DNA of 64,000 bases from Taiwanofungus camphoratus (taxonomy: Eukaryota > Basidiomycota > Agaricomycetes > Polyporales > Taiwanofungaceae): the NCBI GenBank assembly GCA_003999685.1, contig CP021222.1, forward strand, positions 186,001 through 250,000. Direction: 5' to 3'. Position 1 is the first letter of the stretch; each line of letters begins with the position of its first letter. The translations under genes were made by a program, and so were the position numbers. The notes under the pieces are model-generated. The model saw only the letters and a program-made list of their open reading frames with translations. It was not told where the DNA came from and made no database searches. This document shows, piece after piece, positions 42,587 to 53,441 of the stretch.

Positions 42587-44813
42587 CTTCAGTTTTCGGT
42601 TTTCGGTCCTCGGTTCTGGTTCTCGGTCCCTCGGTCCGGTGATGCGAACTATAACACTCCAACCCCACCAGGGTACAACCTAGAGAAGCTGGAAGGCTAT
42701 AGAACTAGTTAGTGTGGAGGGGAGAGTCAGCAGCAAAGGGTTCCCGATCTCAAATGGGTCGAGAGACGTCTACGAAGGTCTTCGATGATCTTCGGTGTGT
42801 GTTGCGACTGCTCGACGTAGCTTCGATGCACTACTATGCCGTACTATACTAAGGAGAGGCTTAAACGTGAGAACTTAGCTGATACACAGCCCTTCAAAAT
42901 ACTGTAGAAGGCGGACTTGGGTTAGAGAGAGATGCTAGCGCAACCCTTCGATGTGGCTTGAAGGCAGACGTAAGACTGAACGCAACTCTTCGACGGATGT
43001 CGAAGACGGACAAGACGCAACCCTTCAAAATACTGTAGAAGGCGGATAGTAGACGCAACTTCTTCGAACGTAATCAAAGATGGAAGGACGCAGTAGAACG
43101 CAGTAGGTGACTGAATCGAAGGTGCTCTTCTTAAGCTCTGCAGGATGGGGGAAAACTTTTCTGTCGTTCCAAGACACCATACATCGCATTTATACTACTG
43201 TATTATAATGTAAGGCGCATCGGGAGTGGCATAGTACGAGTGGCATCCTAACTACTTGCGTACTATGAACTACGGAGTGGCCTGTAGAGGGGGTGGCTAC
43301 TTGTCATTACTAGAAAGGCTGAAACAAAGGAACATGAGATATACTAAGACAAGACCTGGGGCCGTAGTGTTATCGAGTACATCGAGTGGCGCGTCGTAGC
43401 AGATCGAGCGATATCGGAGTGACAAGACCGGTCACGTGCGAGGACATTGAGTGGCAACTGCGTGTGGCGTATTGTGCGTAGAGGGACCGGTACACCGGAA
43501 CACCGGACCAGAACTGGTGGAGTGGCGGTGGCGTGATTTGAGGCTATCAGAGAGTCCCGCAGTGGCTTTTCGGGCTGTATCGGATGCGTCGAGTGGCGTC
43601 GAAGCCATGACTAAGGTCCTAGGGTTGAGTGAGGACGCTCCACAGGGCCTAGAAGTGCCTGGCACCTATCACCGGAGTCCCGGCCTCTTGTCCATGACGT
43701 CCATATGATCCCTTGATATTGTCTAGACTCTCTACGCATCGGCTTGATGGTTCAGCACTCTTAGGTCCCTGTTCCCCCCCAAGGCCTGGTTAGATAGCCC
43801 ATCTTTCATATGATGATCTCTAGATAAGCATCCCTCACCTTGTGCCATTGCCCCGTAACCTTTCTACCGCATTCAGTGTCCCTGTTTCATGTCCTACTTC
43901 AGTTTAGTTCCCCATATGGTACACAGATCAGATCCTAGATTTTACAATTTTTGGTTTGTTTTCGGTTTCTTCAGTTTTATTTTGCGTAAGATACTTTGAC
44001 ACCACGGACCCCTTATGTAGTCTCCTGTACCTACCAGACGACAGAGAAGATATGCGCTCCCATCTTGTCTTGCAGAATCTACAGACTTGTCCCTCAGAGT
44101 TCAGATTTGGGTTTCCCCTGCTCTAAGGCTTCCCTACAGTCTGACAAGGTTCCTCTCCATCGTATCTACGCCTATCACCAGCCAGCAGTCCTATTATATT
44201 GTATATCGCAGCAGTTCTACGTCTTTTACGTCCTACGTTCCCGAAGTTGGAGTAACTTTGGTCTGAGTAACCAGTCCCCCTCCTCCTCCTCATCTGGCAT
44301 GCCTCTGCCCTCGTTATACCCCATAGGCACGTGTTGCGCACAGTCCAGTCTATCAGTCATTGCCTACGCCAGCCCTACGTACCATTCCTACAACATCAGC
44401 CCTCAACAGTATGTCCTATCCCGATTACATCAGTTTTCGGTTTATCTTTCAGTTCTCGGTTTACCATCAGTGCACCCTCAGTTCCTTCGACTCCTTTGCA
44501 CCTGGCTGGCATTTGACCAGCCTGCTGCCATTGGATTAGAGGACCATGCTCCTACCTTCCTGAGACTGTCCGCACCTCGGCATAAGATCCTGTCATGCAG
44601 GATTCATTGGCCCCTTACTCCTCTGCACACACTAGACTTTTAGGCCCCTGACAGTGGTCTAGGTAGTTTCTCTGTCATGTCCCTTCACTTACCTTTTCCT
44701 CTGGTATCCTTCACAGGTACCCCACTGCTTTAGCTCACTCCCTACTCATTGGGACACGTTGGACCTACTCCCTAGGTTCATCCTCACAGTTCAGGACTCC
44801 CTAGGTCGTATTA
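42587..44813 (-). repeat. Solo-LTR-like repeat, family B, minus copy, interrupted
   Basis: Reverse-oriented family-B sequence whose outer end near 44813 reads GGTCGTATTA. It is split by a family-C insertion at 42640-43671 and is truncated on its left side near 42587. The part 43996-44643 is an exact reverse complement of 45421-46068. Confidence 0.7.
42640..43671 (+). repeat. Solo-LTR-like repeat, family C, copy 1, nested in family B
   Basis: It starts TGATGCGAAC and ends GGCACCTATCA, with CCGG on both sides (42636-42639 and 43672-43675) as a 4-bp target duplication. The uninterrupted site is visible in another family-B copy near 47997-48006, where a single CCGG joins the same flanking sequence. 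Length is 1032 bp and there is no coding capacity. Confidence 0.8.
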
Positions 44814-45252
44814 ACGCTCCCATCCTGCCTCAGAGAATCTACAGACTTGTCCTCCAGAGTTCAGATTTGGATTTCTCCTGCTCTAAGGTCTTCTAACAGT
44901 CTGACAAGGTTTTCTTCTATCATCTTTACACATATTATCAGCCAGCAGTCAATACTATGTTGCACATCACAGCAGTTCTATGTTCCCCTACGTTCTACAT
45001 TTCTGAAGTTGGAGTAACTTCGGTCTGAGTATCCAGCACTGCGCCTCCACCCTCGTTATATCCTATAGGCACACATTGTGTATAGTTCAGTCTATCAGTT
45101 ATCGCCTATACCAGCTTTATGTCACACTCCTATACCAGTATCCCCCCAGCAGCATCCCCTTTCCTGATTACATTGGTTCTCAGTTATCCTTCAGTTTTTG
45201 GTTTATCATCAGTTTGCCCTCAGTTTTCTTCGACCCCTTTGCACCTGGCCAG
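44814..45252 (-). repeat. Family-B fragment
   Basis: A reversed interior piece of family B that parallels 44060-44500 (both carry AATCTACAGACTTGTCC and the CTGCTCTAAGG block), with more differences. It separates the two arms of the large inverted repeat. Confidence 0.6.
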
Positions 45253-48200
45253 TGATACGACCTAGGGAGTCCTGGACTGTGGGGATGAACCTAGGGAGTA
45301 GGTCTGACATGTCTCAATGAGTAGGGAGAGCTGAAGCGGTGGGGTACCTGTGAAGGATACCAGAGGCAAAGGTAAGTGAGGGAACACGACAGAGAAACTA
45401 CCTAGACCACTGTCAGGGGCCTAAAAGTCTAGTGTGTGCAGAGGAGTAAGGGGCCAATGAATCCTGCATGACAGGATCTTATGCCGAGGTGCGGACAGTC
45501 TCAGGAAGGTAGGAGCGTGGTCCTCTAATCCAATGGCAGCAGGCTGGTCAAATGCCAGCCAGGTGCAAAGGAGTCGAAGGAACTGAGGGTGCACTGATGG
45601 TAAACCGAGAACTGAAAGATAAACCGAAAACTGATGTAATCGGGATAGGACATACTGTTGAGGGCTGATGTTGTAGGAATGGTACGTAGGGCTGGCGTAG
45701 GCAATGACTGATAGACTGGACTGTGCGCAACACGTGCCTATGGGGTATAACGAGGGCAGAGGCATGCCAGATGAGGAGGAGGAGGGGGACTGGTTACTCA
45801 GACCAAAGTTACTCCAACTTCGGGAACGTAGGACGTAAAAGACGTAGAACTGCTGCGATATACAATATAATAGGACTGCTGGCTGGTGATAGGCGTAGAT
45901 ACGATGGAGAGGAACCTTGTCAGACTGTAGGGAAGCCTTAGAGCAGGGGAAACCCAAATCTGAACTCTGAGGGACAAGTCTGTAGATTCTGCAAGACAAG
46001 ATGGGAGCGCATATCTTCTCTGTCGTCTGGTAGGTACAGGAGACTACATAAGGGGTCCGTGGTGTCAAAGTATCTTACGCAAAGTAAAACTGAAGAAACC
46101 GAAAACAAACCAAAAATCGTAAAATCTAGGATCCAATCTGTGTACCATATGAGGAACTAAACTGAAGTAGGACATGAAACAGGGACACTGAATGCGGTGA
46201 TACGACCTAGGGGACCCTGGTACCTAGGGAGTGCTCCGCAACGTGGCTGTGGGGTAGTGTGATAACTGTGAGGGTGTGAGGGTAGGAGCTACAACCTGTA
46301 TGATACCGGGAAACCTGTATGTCTTGTTTTTGTAAGTAGGGGAGTAAGGGGTCAAGGGTCCTGCACAACAGGATCTTGTTCCTAAGTGCTATACTATCCC
46401 TAAGGCCTTGCGAGGCCCTTCGAAGTACGCGAAGTTCTTCGAGATTTTGCGAAGTCCTTCGAAGTTTTAGCTAAATCGCGCGAGCTGACTTCGTAGATGC
46501 TGCGAAGTCCTTTTAGCTAGAGTTAGCTAAAGGGCGTAAGGTTTAGAGGTTTGTTAGAGCGAGGTGGGTGAGGTTTGGCTAGCGTAGGAGACCTGTCGGA
46601 GAGGTTGGAGAGTTCGAGGGCGTAGGGAGATGTACTATAGCCTGTAACTAAGACTATGAGAGAGTCGTAGGGCTATTCGTAGAACGTAGGGATGACGCAA
46701 CGTGAGCCTAAGGGTATAACTAAGGCGGAGGCCCACCGGATAGGTGCTATAGGAGGTGCTGAAGGGTGCGAAGTCACGGCGACTTTCGTAGATCGTAGTG
46801 CGTAGTTCGGGAAGCGTAGACGTGGTTCGTAGATATATCGCGAGCGTAGACGTAGTTCAAAGGTACTGAAACGAAGCTGGGGTGGAGACTTAGGGACCTT
46901 AGGACCGTTCCTAAGGTTGTACTCACGGCGCTTTTCTGAGATCGGAGCTACAGGGGAACTTGTATTCCAAAGAGAGAAGCGTGCACTGAGGGGTCTCTCC
47001 TGTACATAGTAAACTACCTCTGACTAAATAGAGGAACGTGAGGTGAACTAATCTTGCGCGAAGTGATCCTTACGAGTCCGAAATGTGTACTAAAGCGCAT
47101 GGACTCCGAAGTGAACACGAGGAGGATAGGAACTAATTAGGAACTGAAACAGGGGAACTACGTACGGTAGAAAGGTGACCAAGTTCATTCACGAGGGCGG
47201 GATGACTATCCAAGAGCAGCCATGCGCCGTGATCACCTATCTTAGTGGGCTAAGAGCGCACGAAGTCCTTAGCAGCGGGACTTGGTCTAATCGGGGCAGG
47301 AGGTGTCCTAAATGGGTGGAGGGTCATATGGGTACGCCCTAGGATGACCTTATGGCATAGGATCAAGACCCATGGGGGTGCACAAGGCTTCCTAAGTCCA
47401 ACTTCCAGAACTTCAGACCGTTTCGGAGCCTATCGGAGGTAGCTGCAATCACAAGAGCTAGGAGAGACTTAGCTAAGACTTCTTAGCTAAGTTCGGGATG
47501 AGTGACGTAGTAGATAGGACCTAGATCCAATGAAACAGTATGGGAGGGCCGGCAGTGTCCGATAGTGGACTTAGCAGGAGTTAGGGACTTCGCGTCTAGC
47601 ATTCGAAATCTCGTAGCACCTCGTGTGACTTCGCAAGACTTCGTAGGGTGTTAGGAGGGTTTAGGAAGGAGAGGGGGCGTTAGGAATATTATAGGAACCT
47701 ATCCCTCCTGTCGTAGGCTGTAGGAGAGTCTTAGAGTGGTCGGTTGGGGGATCAGAAAGCTCCTAAAATCGCAATTCGGGGCCCAGGAGGCTACGGGACT
47801 CATCAGCGGTAGAAAGGTTACGGGGGAATGACACAAGGTGAGGGATGCTTATCTAGAGATCATCATATGGAAGGTGGGCTATCTAACCAGGCCTTGGAGG
47901 GAACAGGGATCTAGGAGTGCTGAACCGTCAAGCCGATGCATAGGGGGTCTAGGCCATACCAAGGGATCATATGGACATCATGAACAAGAGGCCGGGATTC
48001 CGGACCGAGGGACTGAGGACCAGAACTGAGGACCGAAGACCGAAAACTGAAGGATCAAGGATCGAGGACCGAAAACCAAAAACCGAATGATTTTTGCTCG
48101 GTTTTCCTGGGCCAATAAGAGGGACTTGGGGACATACAAGGGATGCAAGGGCGAGCTGAACGAGTGCGTTACAGAGTATGAGGGACTGCTCTGTGGGATA

Positions 48201-48401
48201 GAGGCTTCTGAGGTGCGCTGTAGAACTTCCAATATCTGAAGTCTAAATAATGATGTTTTGGTGCATTGACTGGATTTCTCGGATGGCGTTATGATGCACG
48301 GACGGTGGGTCATTGTCCTGATGATCTGTAGAGTAGTCTAGGAGCGCATATAAAACCGAAAATGGGTGCTTTCAGGGCACAGAGGAGTACCAGACTTATC
48401 A
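45253..48401 (+). repeat. Solo-LTR-like repeat, family B, plus copy, interrupted
   Basis: It begins TGATACGACCTAGGG and ends GTACCAGACTTATCA. Without the nested family-A insertion (46198-47805) its length is about 1.5 kb. Its two flanks do not share a target duplication: the left flank is reversed family B and the right flank is forward family B, so recombination has reshaped the locus. Confidence 0.7.
46198..47805 (+). repeat. Solo-LTR-like repeat, family A, copy 1, nested in family B
   Basis: It begins TGATACGACCTAGGGGACC and ends GGACTCATCA, with GCGG on both sides (46194-46197 and 47806-47809). The same family-B sequence without the insertion occurs near 43865 and 48590. It is 1608 bp, GC-rich, with many TTCGAAG/CTTCG repeats, and is non-coding. 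Confidence 0.8.
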
Positions 48402-49183
48402 GTGTGTATCTTGCTTTTCATTTGGTAGGTACAGGAGACTATATAAGGAATCCATGGTGTCAAAGTATCTTACATAAAATAAAACCAAAGAAACTGAAAA
48501 CAAACCAAAAATTGTAAAGTCTAAAAACCAATCAGTGTACCATATGGGGAACTAAACTAAAGAAGAAAATGAAACAGAAACTCTGAATGCAGTAGAAAGG
48601 TTACTGAGGAGTGGCATAGAGAAGGGGATGCTTATCTAGAGATCATCACATGGGAGATGGGCTATCTAACAAGACTTTGAGAGGGACAGAGACCTAAGAG
48701 TGCTGAACAGTCAAGCTGATGCATAGGGGGTCTAGACAATGTGAAGGGATTGTGTGGACGTCATGGACAAGAGGCCAGAACTCTGGACCAATGGATTGAG
48801 AATCAGAACTGAGAACCGAAGACCAAAAACTGAAGGACTGAGGATTGAGGACCAAAACTGAAGACTGAAGGACCTCTGCTCGGTTTCTCTTCATTAATAA
48901 GAGGGACTTGGAGACATCAGGAGGATGCTAGAACAAGTAAAAGAAGTGCATTTCAGAGTACAAGGGACTGCTCTGCAGAATAAAGGCTTCTGAGATGTGC
49001 TGTAGAACTTGTGATATCTGAAGTCTGAATAATGATGTTTTGACACATTGATTGGGATTTTCGGGTGGTGTTACAATACATGGACAGTGGGTTTTTGTCC
49101 TGATAATCTGTGGAATAGCCTAGAAGCACATAGAAAACTGAAATTGGATGCTTTCAGGGCACAGAGAAGTACCAGACCTATCA
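48402..49183 (+). repeat. Family-B copy, 5'-truncated
   Basis: It follows the previous family-B copy in the same orientation, starts at an interior point (GTAGGTACAGGAGACTA block) and ends ACCAGACCTATCA. It is more diverged and uninterrupted, and so shows the empty site for the family-A insertion. Confidence 0.65.
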
Positions 49184-49417
49184 ACGGTGCACACCAAATC
49201 ATCTAAAAACAAGGCTTGAGCATCCACATCAAAACTATAAAACCTGAAAGTCCAAGATTAAGAATTTATTTGATACAATTTCTTTTCTCTCATATCTTAT
49301 CAGTCAGACCTCAGATCAGTCCTGTGACCTTTTGCTTCTAGAATGGGCCTCAGGTAGGTCCAGCTTCTTCACGCAGTCCCTTGACTCATGGCTGCTTACT
49401 GTACAGGCCCCAGACGG

Positions 49418-52102
49418 TGATGAGTCCTGTAGCCTCCTGGGCCCCGAATCGCAATTTTAGGAGCTTTCTAATCCTCCAATCGACCACTCTAAGACTCTTC
49501 TACAGCCTACGACAGGAGGGATAGGTTCCTATAATATTCCTAACGCCTCCTTTCCTTCCTAAACCCTTCTAACACCCCACGAAGTCTTGCAAAGTCACAC
49601 GAGGTGCTACGAGGTTTTGAATGCTAGACACGAAGTCCCTAACTCCTGCTAAGTCCACTATCAGACACTGCCGGCCCTCCCATACTGTTCCATTGGATCT
49701 AGGTCCTATCTACTACGTCACTCATCCCGGGCTTAGCTAAGAAGTCTTAGCTAAGTCTCTCCTAGCTCTTGTGATTGCAGCTATCTCCGATAGGCTCCGA
49801 AACGGTCTGAAGTTCTGGAAGTTGGACTTAGGAAGCCTTGCGCACCCCATGGGTCTCAATCCTATGCCATAAGGTCATCCTAGGGCGTATCCATATGGCC
49901 CTCCACCCAGTTAGGACACCTCCTACCCCGATTAGGCCAAGTCCCGCTACTAAGAATTTCGTGCGCTCTTAGCCCACTAAGATAGGTGATCACGGCACAT
50001 GGCTGCTCTTGGATAGTCATTCCGCCCTCGTGAATGAACTTGGTCACCTTTCTACCATACGAAGTTCCCTTGTTTCAGTTCCTATTTAGTTCCTATCCTC
50101 CTCGTGTTCACTTCGGAGCCCATGCGCTTTAGTACACATTTCGGACTCGTAAGGTTCACTTCGTGCAAGAATAGTTCACCTCACGCTGATGTGCACTACA
50201 GCACTCCAACCCCTACTGGGTACGACCTAGAGAAGCTGGAAGGCTATAGAACTAGTTAGTATGGAGGGGAGAGTCAGCAGCAAAGGGTTCCCGATCTCAA
50301 ATGGGTCAAGAGACGTCTACGAAGGTCTTCGACGACCCTTTACGTGTGTCGCGACTGCTTGACGTAGCTTTGATGCGCTACTATGCTGTACTATACTAGG
50401 GAGGGGCTTAAACGTGAGAACTTAGCTGATATACAACCCTTCGATGTGGCTCGAAGGCGGGCGTAAGACTGAACGCAACTTCTTCGACGGATGTCGAAGA
50501 CTGACGAGACGCAAGCTTTCAAGATACTGTAGAAGGCAGATAGTAGACGCAACTCTTTGAACATAATCGAAGACGGAAGGACGCAGTAGAACGCAGTAGG
50601 TGGCTAAATTGAAGGTGCTCTTCTTGAGCTCTGCAGGATAGGGGAAAACTTCTCTGTTGTTCCGAGACACCATACATCGCATTTATACTACTGTACTATA
50701 ATGTAAGGCGCATCGGGAGTGGCATAGTACGAGTGGCATCCTGACTTCTTGCGTACTACGAATTATGGAGTGGCATGAAATATACTAAGACAAGACCTGG
50801 GGCCGTAGCGTTATCGAGTACATCGAGTGGCGCATTGTAGCAAATCGAGCGATATCGGAGTGGCGAGACCGGTCACGTGTGAGGACATTGAGTGGCAACT
50901 GCGTGTGGCGTATTGTGCGTAGAGGGACCGGTACACCGGAACATCGGACTGGAACTGGCGGAGTGGCGGTGGCGTGATTCGAGGCTATCGGAGAGTCCCG
51001 CGGTGGCTTTTCGGGCTGTATCGGACATGTCGAGTGGCGTCGAAGCCATACTAAGGTCCTAGGGTCGAGTGAGGGTGCTCTGCGGGGCCTAGAAGGGCCT
51101 GGCGCCTATCAACGCTCCCCTATTTAGTCAGAGGTAGTTTACTATGTACGAGAGAGACCCCTCAGTGCACGCTTCTCTCTTTGGAATACAAGTTCCCCTG
51201 TAGCTCTGATCTCAGGAAAGTGTCGCGAGTACAACCTTAGGAACGGTCCTAAGGCCCCTAAGTCTCCACCCCAGCTCCGTTTCAGTACCTTTGAACTACA
51301 TCTATGCTCACGATATATCTACAAACCACATCTACGCTTCCCGAACTACGCACTACGATCTACAAAGTCGCCGTGACTTCGTGCCCTTCAGCACCTCTTA
51401 TAGCATCTATCCAGTGGGCCTCCGCCTTAGTTATACCTTTAGGCTCACGTTGCGTCATTCCTACGTCCTACGAATAACCCTACGACTTCCCCATAGCCTT
51501 CATTTCAGGCTATAGCACCTTCCCCTACGCCCTCGAACTCTCCGACCTACACCTCGAAGTCATCAGACACTTCAGAGCATCCAGCAACCTCGTTCTCCCA
51601 TTCCTATTCCAAGTATTAGCTCGCTGAACCATCCGACCTCTCCTACAAGTCTCCTACGCTAGCCAAACCTCGCTCTAACAAACCTCTAAGCCTTACGCCC
51701 TTTAGCTAACTCTAGCTAAAAGGACTTCGCAGCAGTCTTGTACCCTCTGCCGCTTAGTAGAAATTATAGTCCATTGGCTTATTGCTCCCTAACTCCATAC
51801 AGCCTACAAAGTCAGCTCGCACGATTTAGCTAAAACTTCGAAGGACTTCGCAGAATCTCGAAGAACTTCGCGTACTTCGGAGGGCCTCGCAAGGCCTTAG
51901 GGATTGTATAGCACTTAGGAACAAGATCCTGTTGTGCAGAACCCTTGACCCCTTACTCCCCCACTTACAAAAACAAGACATACAGGTTTCCCGATATCAT
52001 ACAGGTTGTAGCTCCTACCCTCACATTCTCACAGTTATCACACTACCTCACAGCCACATTGCGGAGCACTCCCTAGGTGCCAGGGTCCCCTAGGTCGTAT
52101 CA
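49418..52102 (-). repeat. Solo-LTR-like repeat, family A, copy 2, middle shell
   Basis: Reverse orientation: its ends read TGATGAGTCC on the left and CCTAGGTCGTATCA on the right, with ACGG outside both (49414-49417 and 52103-52106). It matches 46198-47805 over its length and contains the family-C insertion plus some extra sequence near 51560-51800. Confidence 0.75.
50187..51111 (+). repeat. Solo-LTR-like repeat, family C, copy 2, inner core
   Basis: It begins TGATGTGCACTACAGC and ends GGCGCCTATCA, with ACGC on both sides (50183-50186 and 51112-51115). The first family-A copy (near 47025-47045) shows the joined, empty site. It is 925 bp, closely related to 42640-43671 and in the same orientation. 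Confidence 0.8.
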
Positions 52103-52513
52103 ACGGGCCCCACTTACTCATGGACACTGACTCATATCAAGCTCTGCTCACACATTCCGTTTTATGCATACATATTGCTAATACGGCCTGATAACTCACA
52201 CCACCTTACTTATGCTTACTCATGCTGGTTCTTAGATCACATGCCATGGTCCATGTGCAGAGTAGAATATGTATATAAGGCCCTGTACTTTGTAGGTTGG
52301 ACCTTAAGTTCGATCTTGTTACCAGTGATTACTAGGACTCTAGCAATTCAATACTTGTATCCTGCAACCTCTTGCTTCGTACCTGAGTACTCGCTCAACA
52401 TCTATCAGCTTCACGCTTTACAGACAACAGATTGTCCCTAAGTCCTCACTACCACTATCATAGTCAGACCCTCACGTTCGAGGCTTCGCGGTCTTTGATA
52501 CCAGCTTGTATTA

Positions 52514-52859
52514 TTATTGAATTTTCTCAGGTTTCAAAGGTTTCAGATTTTTGATATCTGTCATGGATCTTTAGTTTTTAGAATTTCTGTGTTGCAAGAG
52601 AGAGTAAGTTGCTTAGTGAGCAAGAGATATCATATAAAATTCTATGTCATGTATTGACCGGAAGAGGCAATGATATTGAGTTGTTTTACATGACCTGTAA
52701 CTACTTGGAATATGCTCTACCTCACGTGATGGTCACGGTGTGACGACCCTCCTCGGATTTGAGTTGGGTCTATCTCAACTGACCTAGGTATTGCCTTGAC
52801 ATATTTTAAACTGTCAATAACCATGAATTTTAGTCGGAACAGTAATCGACACTGTCATT
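52514..52859. other. Spacer between repeat nest and AKR-E flank
   Basis: AT-rich, non-coding, with a TGTGACGACCC block near 52740. Nothing recognised. Confidence 0.35.
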
Positions 52860-53441
52860 AGATTGGCTTACCATGCCCCCAAGGTCTTGTTTTCACAGCA
52901 CCGTCAAGCATCCAAGGTGTCTCCGAGCTGTGGCAGCAAGACGGCCTTGTGATCGTTACCAGGAATCGTGTTCATCGAGATATTGTCTCAAGGGTCTGAC
53001 GTCTTTATCGCCTCATTCAAGGCTGCTCAGTCGACAAATAGACTCGCTGTGGACGGGTGCTATGTGTTTTTGTATCCAGCCCCCCCTCACATTCGAATAC
53101 ACGCTCCGCGCCATCTATAACTGACGGTAGGCTTTATGACATGTCATGCAAGCTTCTGCTACTGATGACCTTGCAAATGACCACCAAAGGTTCTGGCCAT
53201 AACAGCTTCATCAACTTTTGCAGGCATATACATCTCTTGAGGCAGGCCAAACCTGACTGAACGTCAAACATCTCTCTTGATGAAGCCAATAGAATGAGTC
53301 CTCTCGTTCGGTCGATGACTCGTCAACTGCAGTCTCAAATCCACGGCGGTGATCTGTATTTTAATCTTCACAACATATCACAACTCCCCGCCACGCATGG
53401 TTCATACTTGCACGATTGGCACGTCTCACCTCCCGACCGCA
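52860..53441 (-). repeat. AKR-E downstream segment, copy of the AKR-B flank
   Basis: Reverse-complement match to 30552-31148, starting abruptly at GATTGGCTTAC and running into the AKR-E stop. Confidence 0.75.

Larger units (their letters stand above)
49271..52513 (+). repeat. Solo-LTR-like repeat, family D, copy 2, outer shell of a triple nest
   Basis: It begins TGATACAATTTC and ends GCTTGTATTA, with TTATT on both sides (49266-49270 and 52514-52518). A family-A element interrupts it at 49418. The two D halves together are about 550 bp and match 20642-21360 apart from the SINE-like segment there. Confidence 0.7.

Noticed and set aside
43996-44643. A 215-codon open frame, repeated exactly at 45421-46068 on the other strand
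   Set aside because: It lies wholly within the family-B LTR-like repeat, has no domain and does not begin with ATG. The identity reflects the repeat, not a conserved gene.
41081-52513. CRISPR-like or satellite array suspected from many repeated short motifs (CCTAGG, TTCGAAG, CCGAAAACTGA)
   Set aside because: Repeats are irregularly spaced and belong to dispersed LTR-like units with target duplications. The organism is a eukaryote, so CRISPR is not expected.
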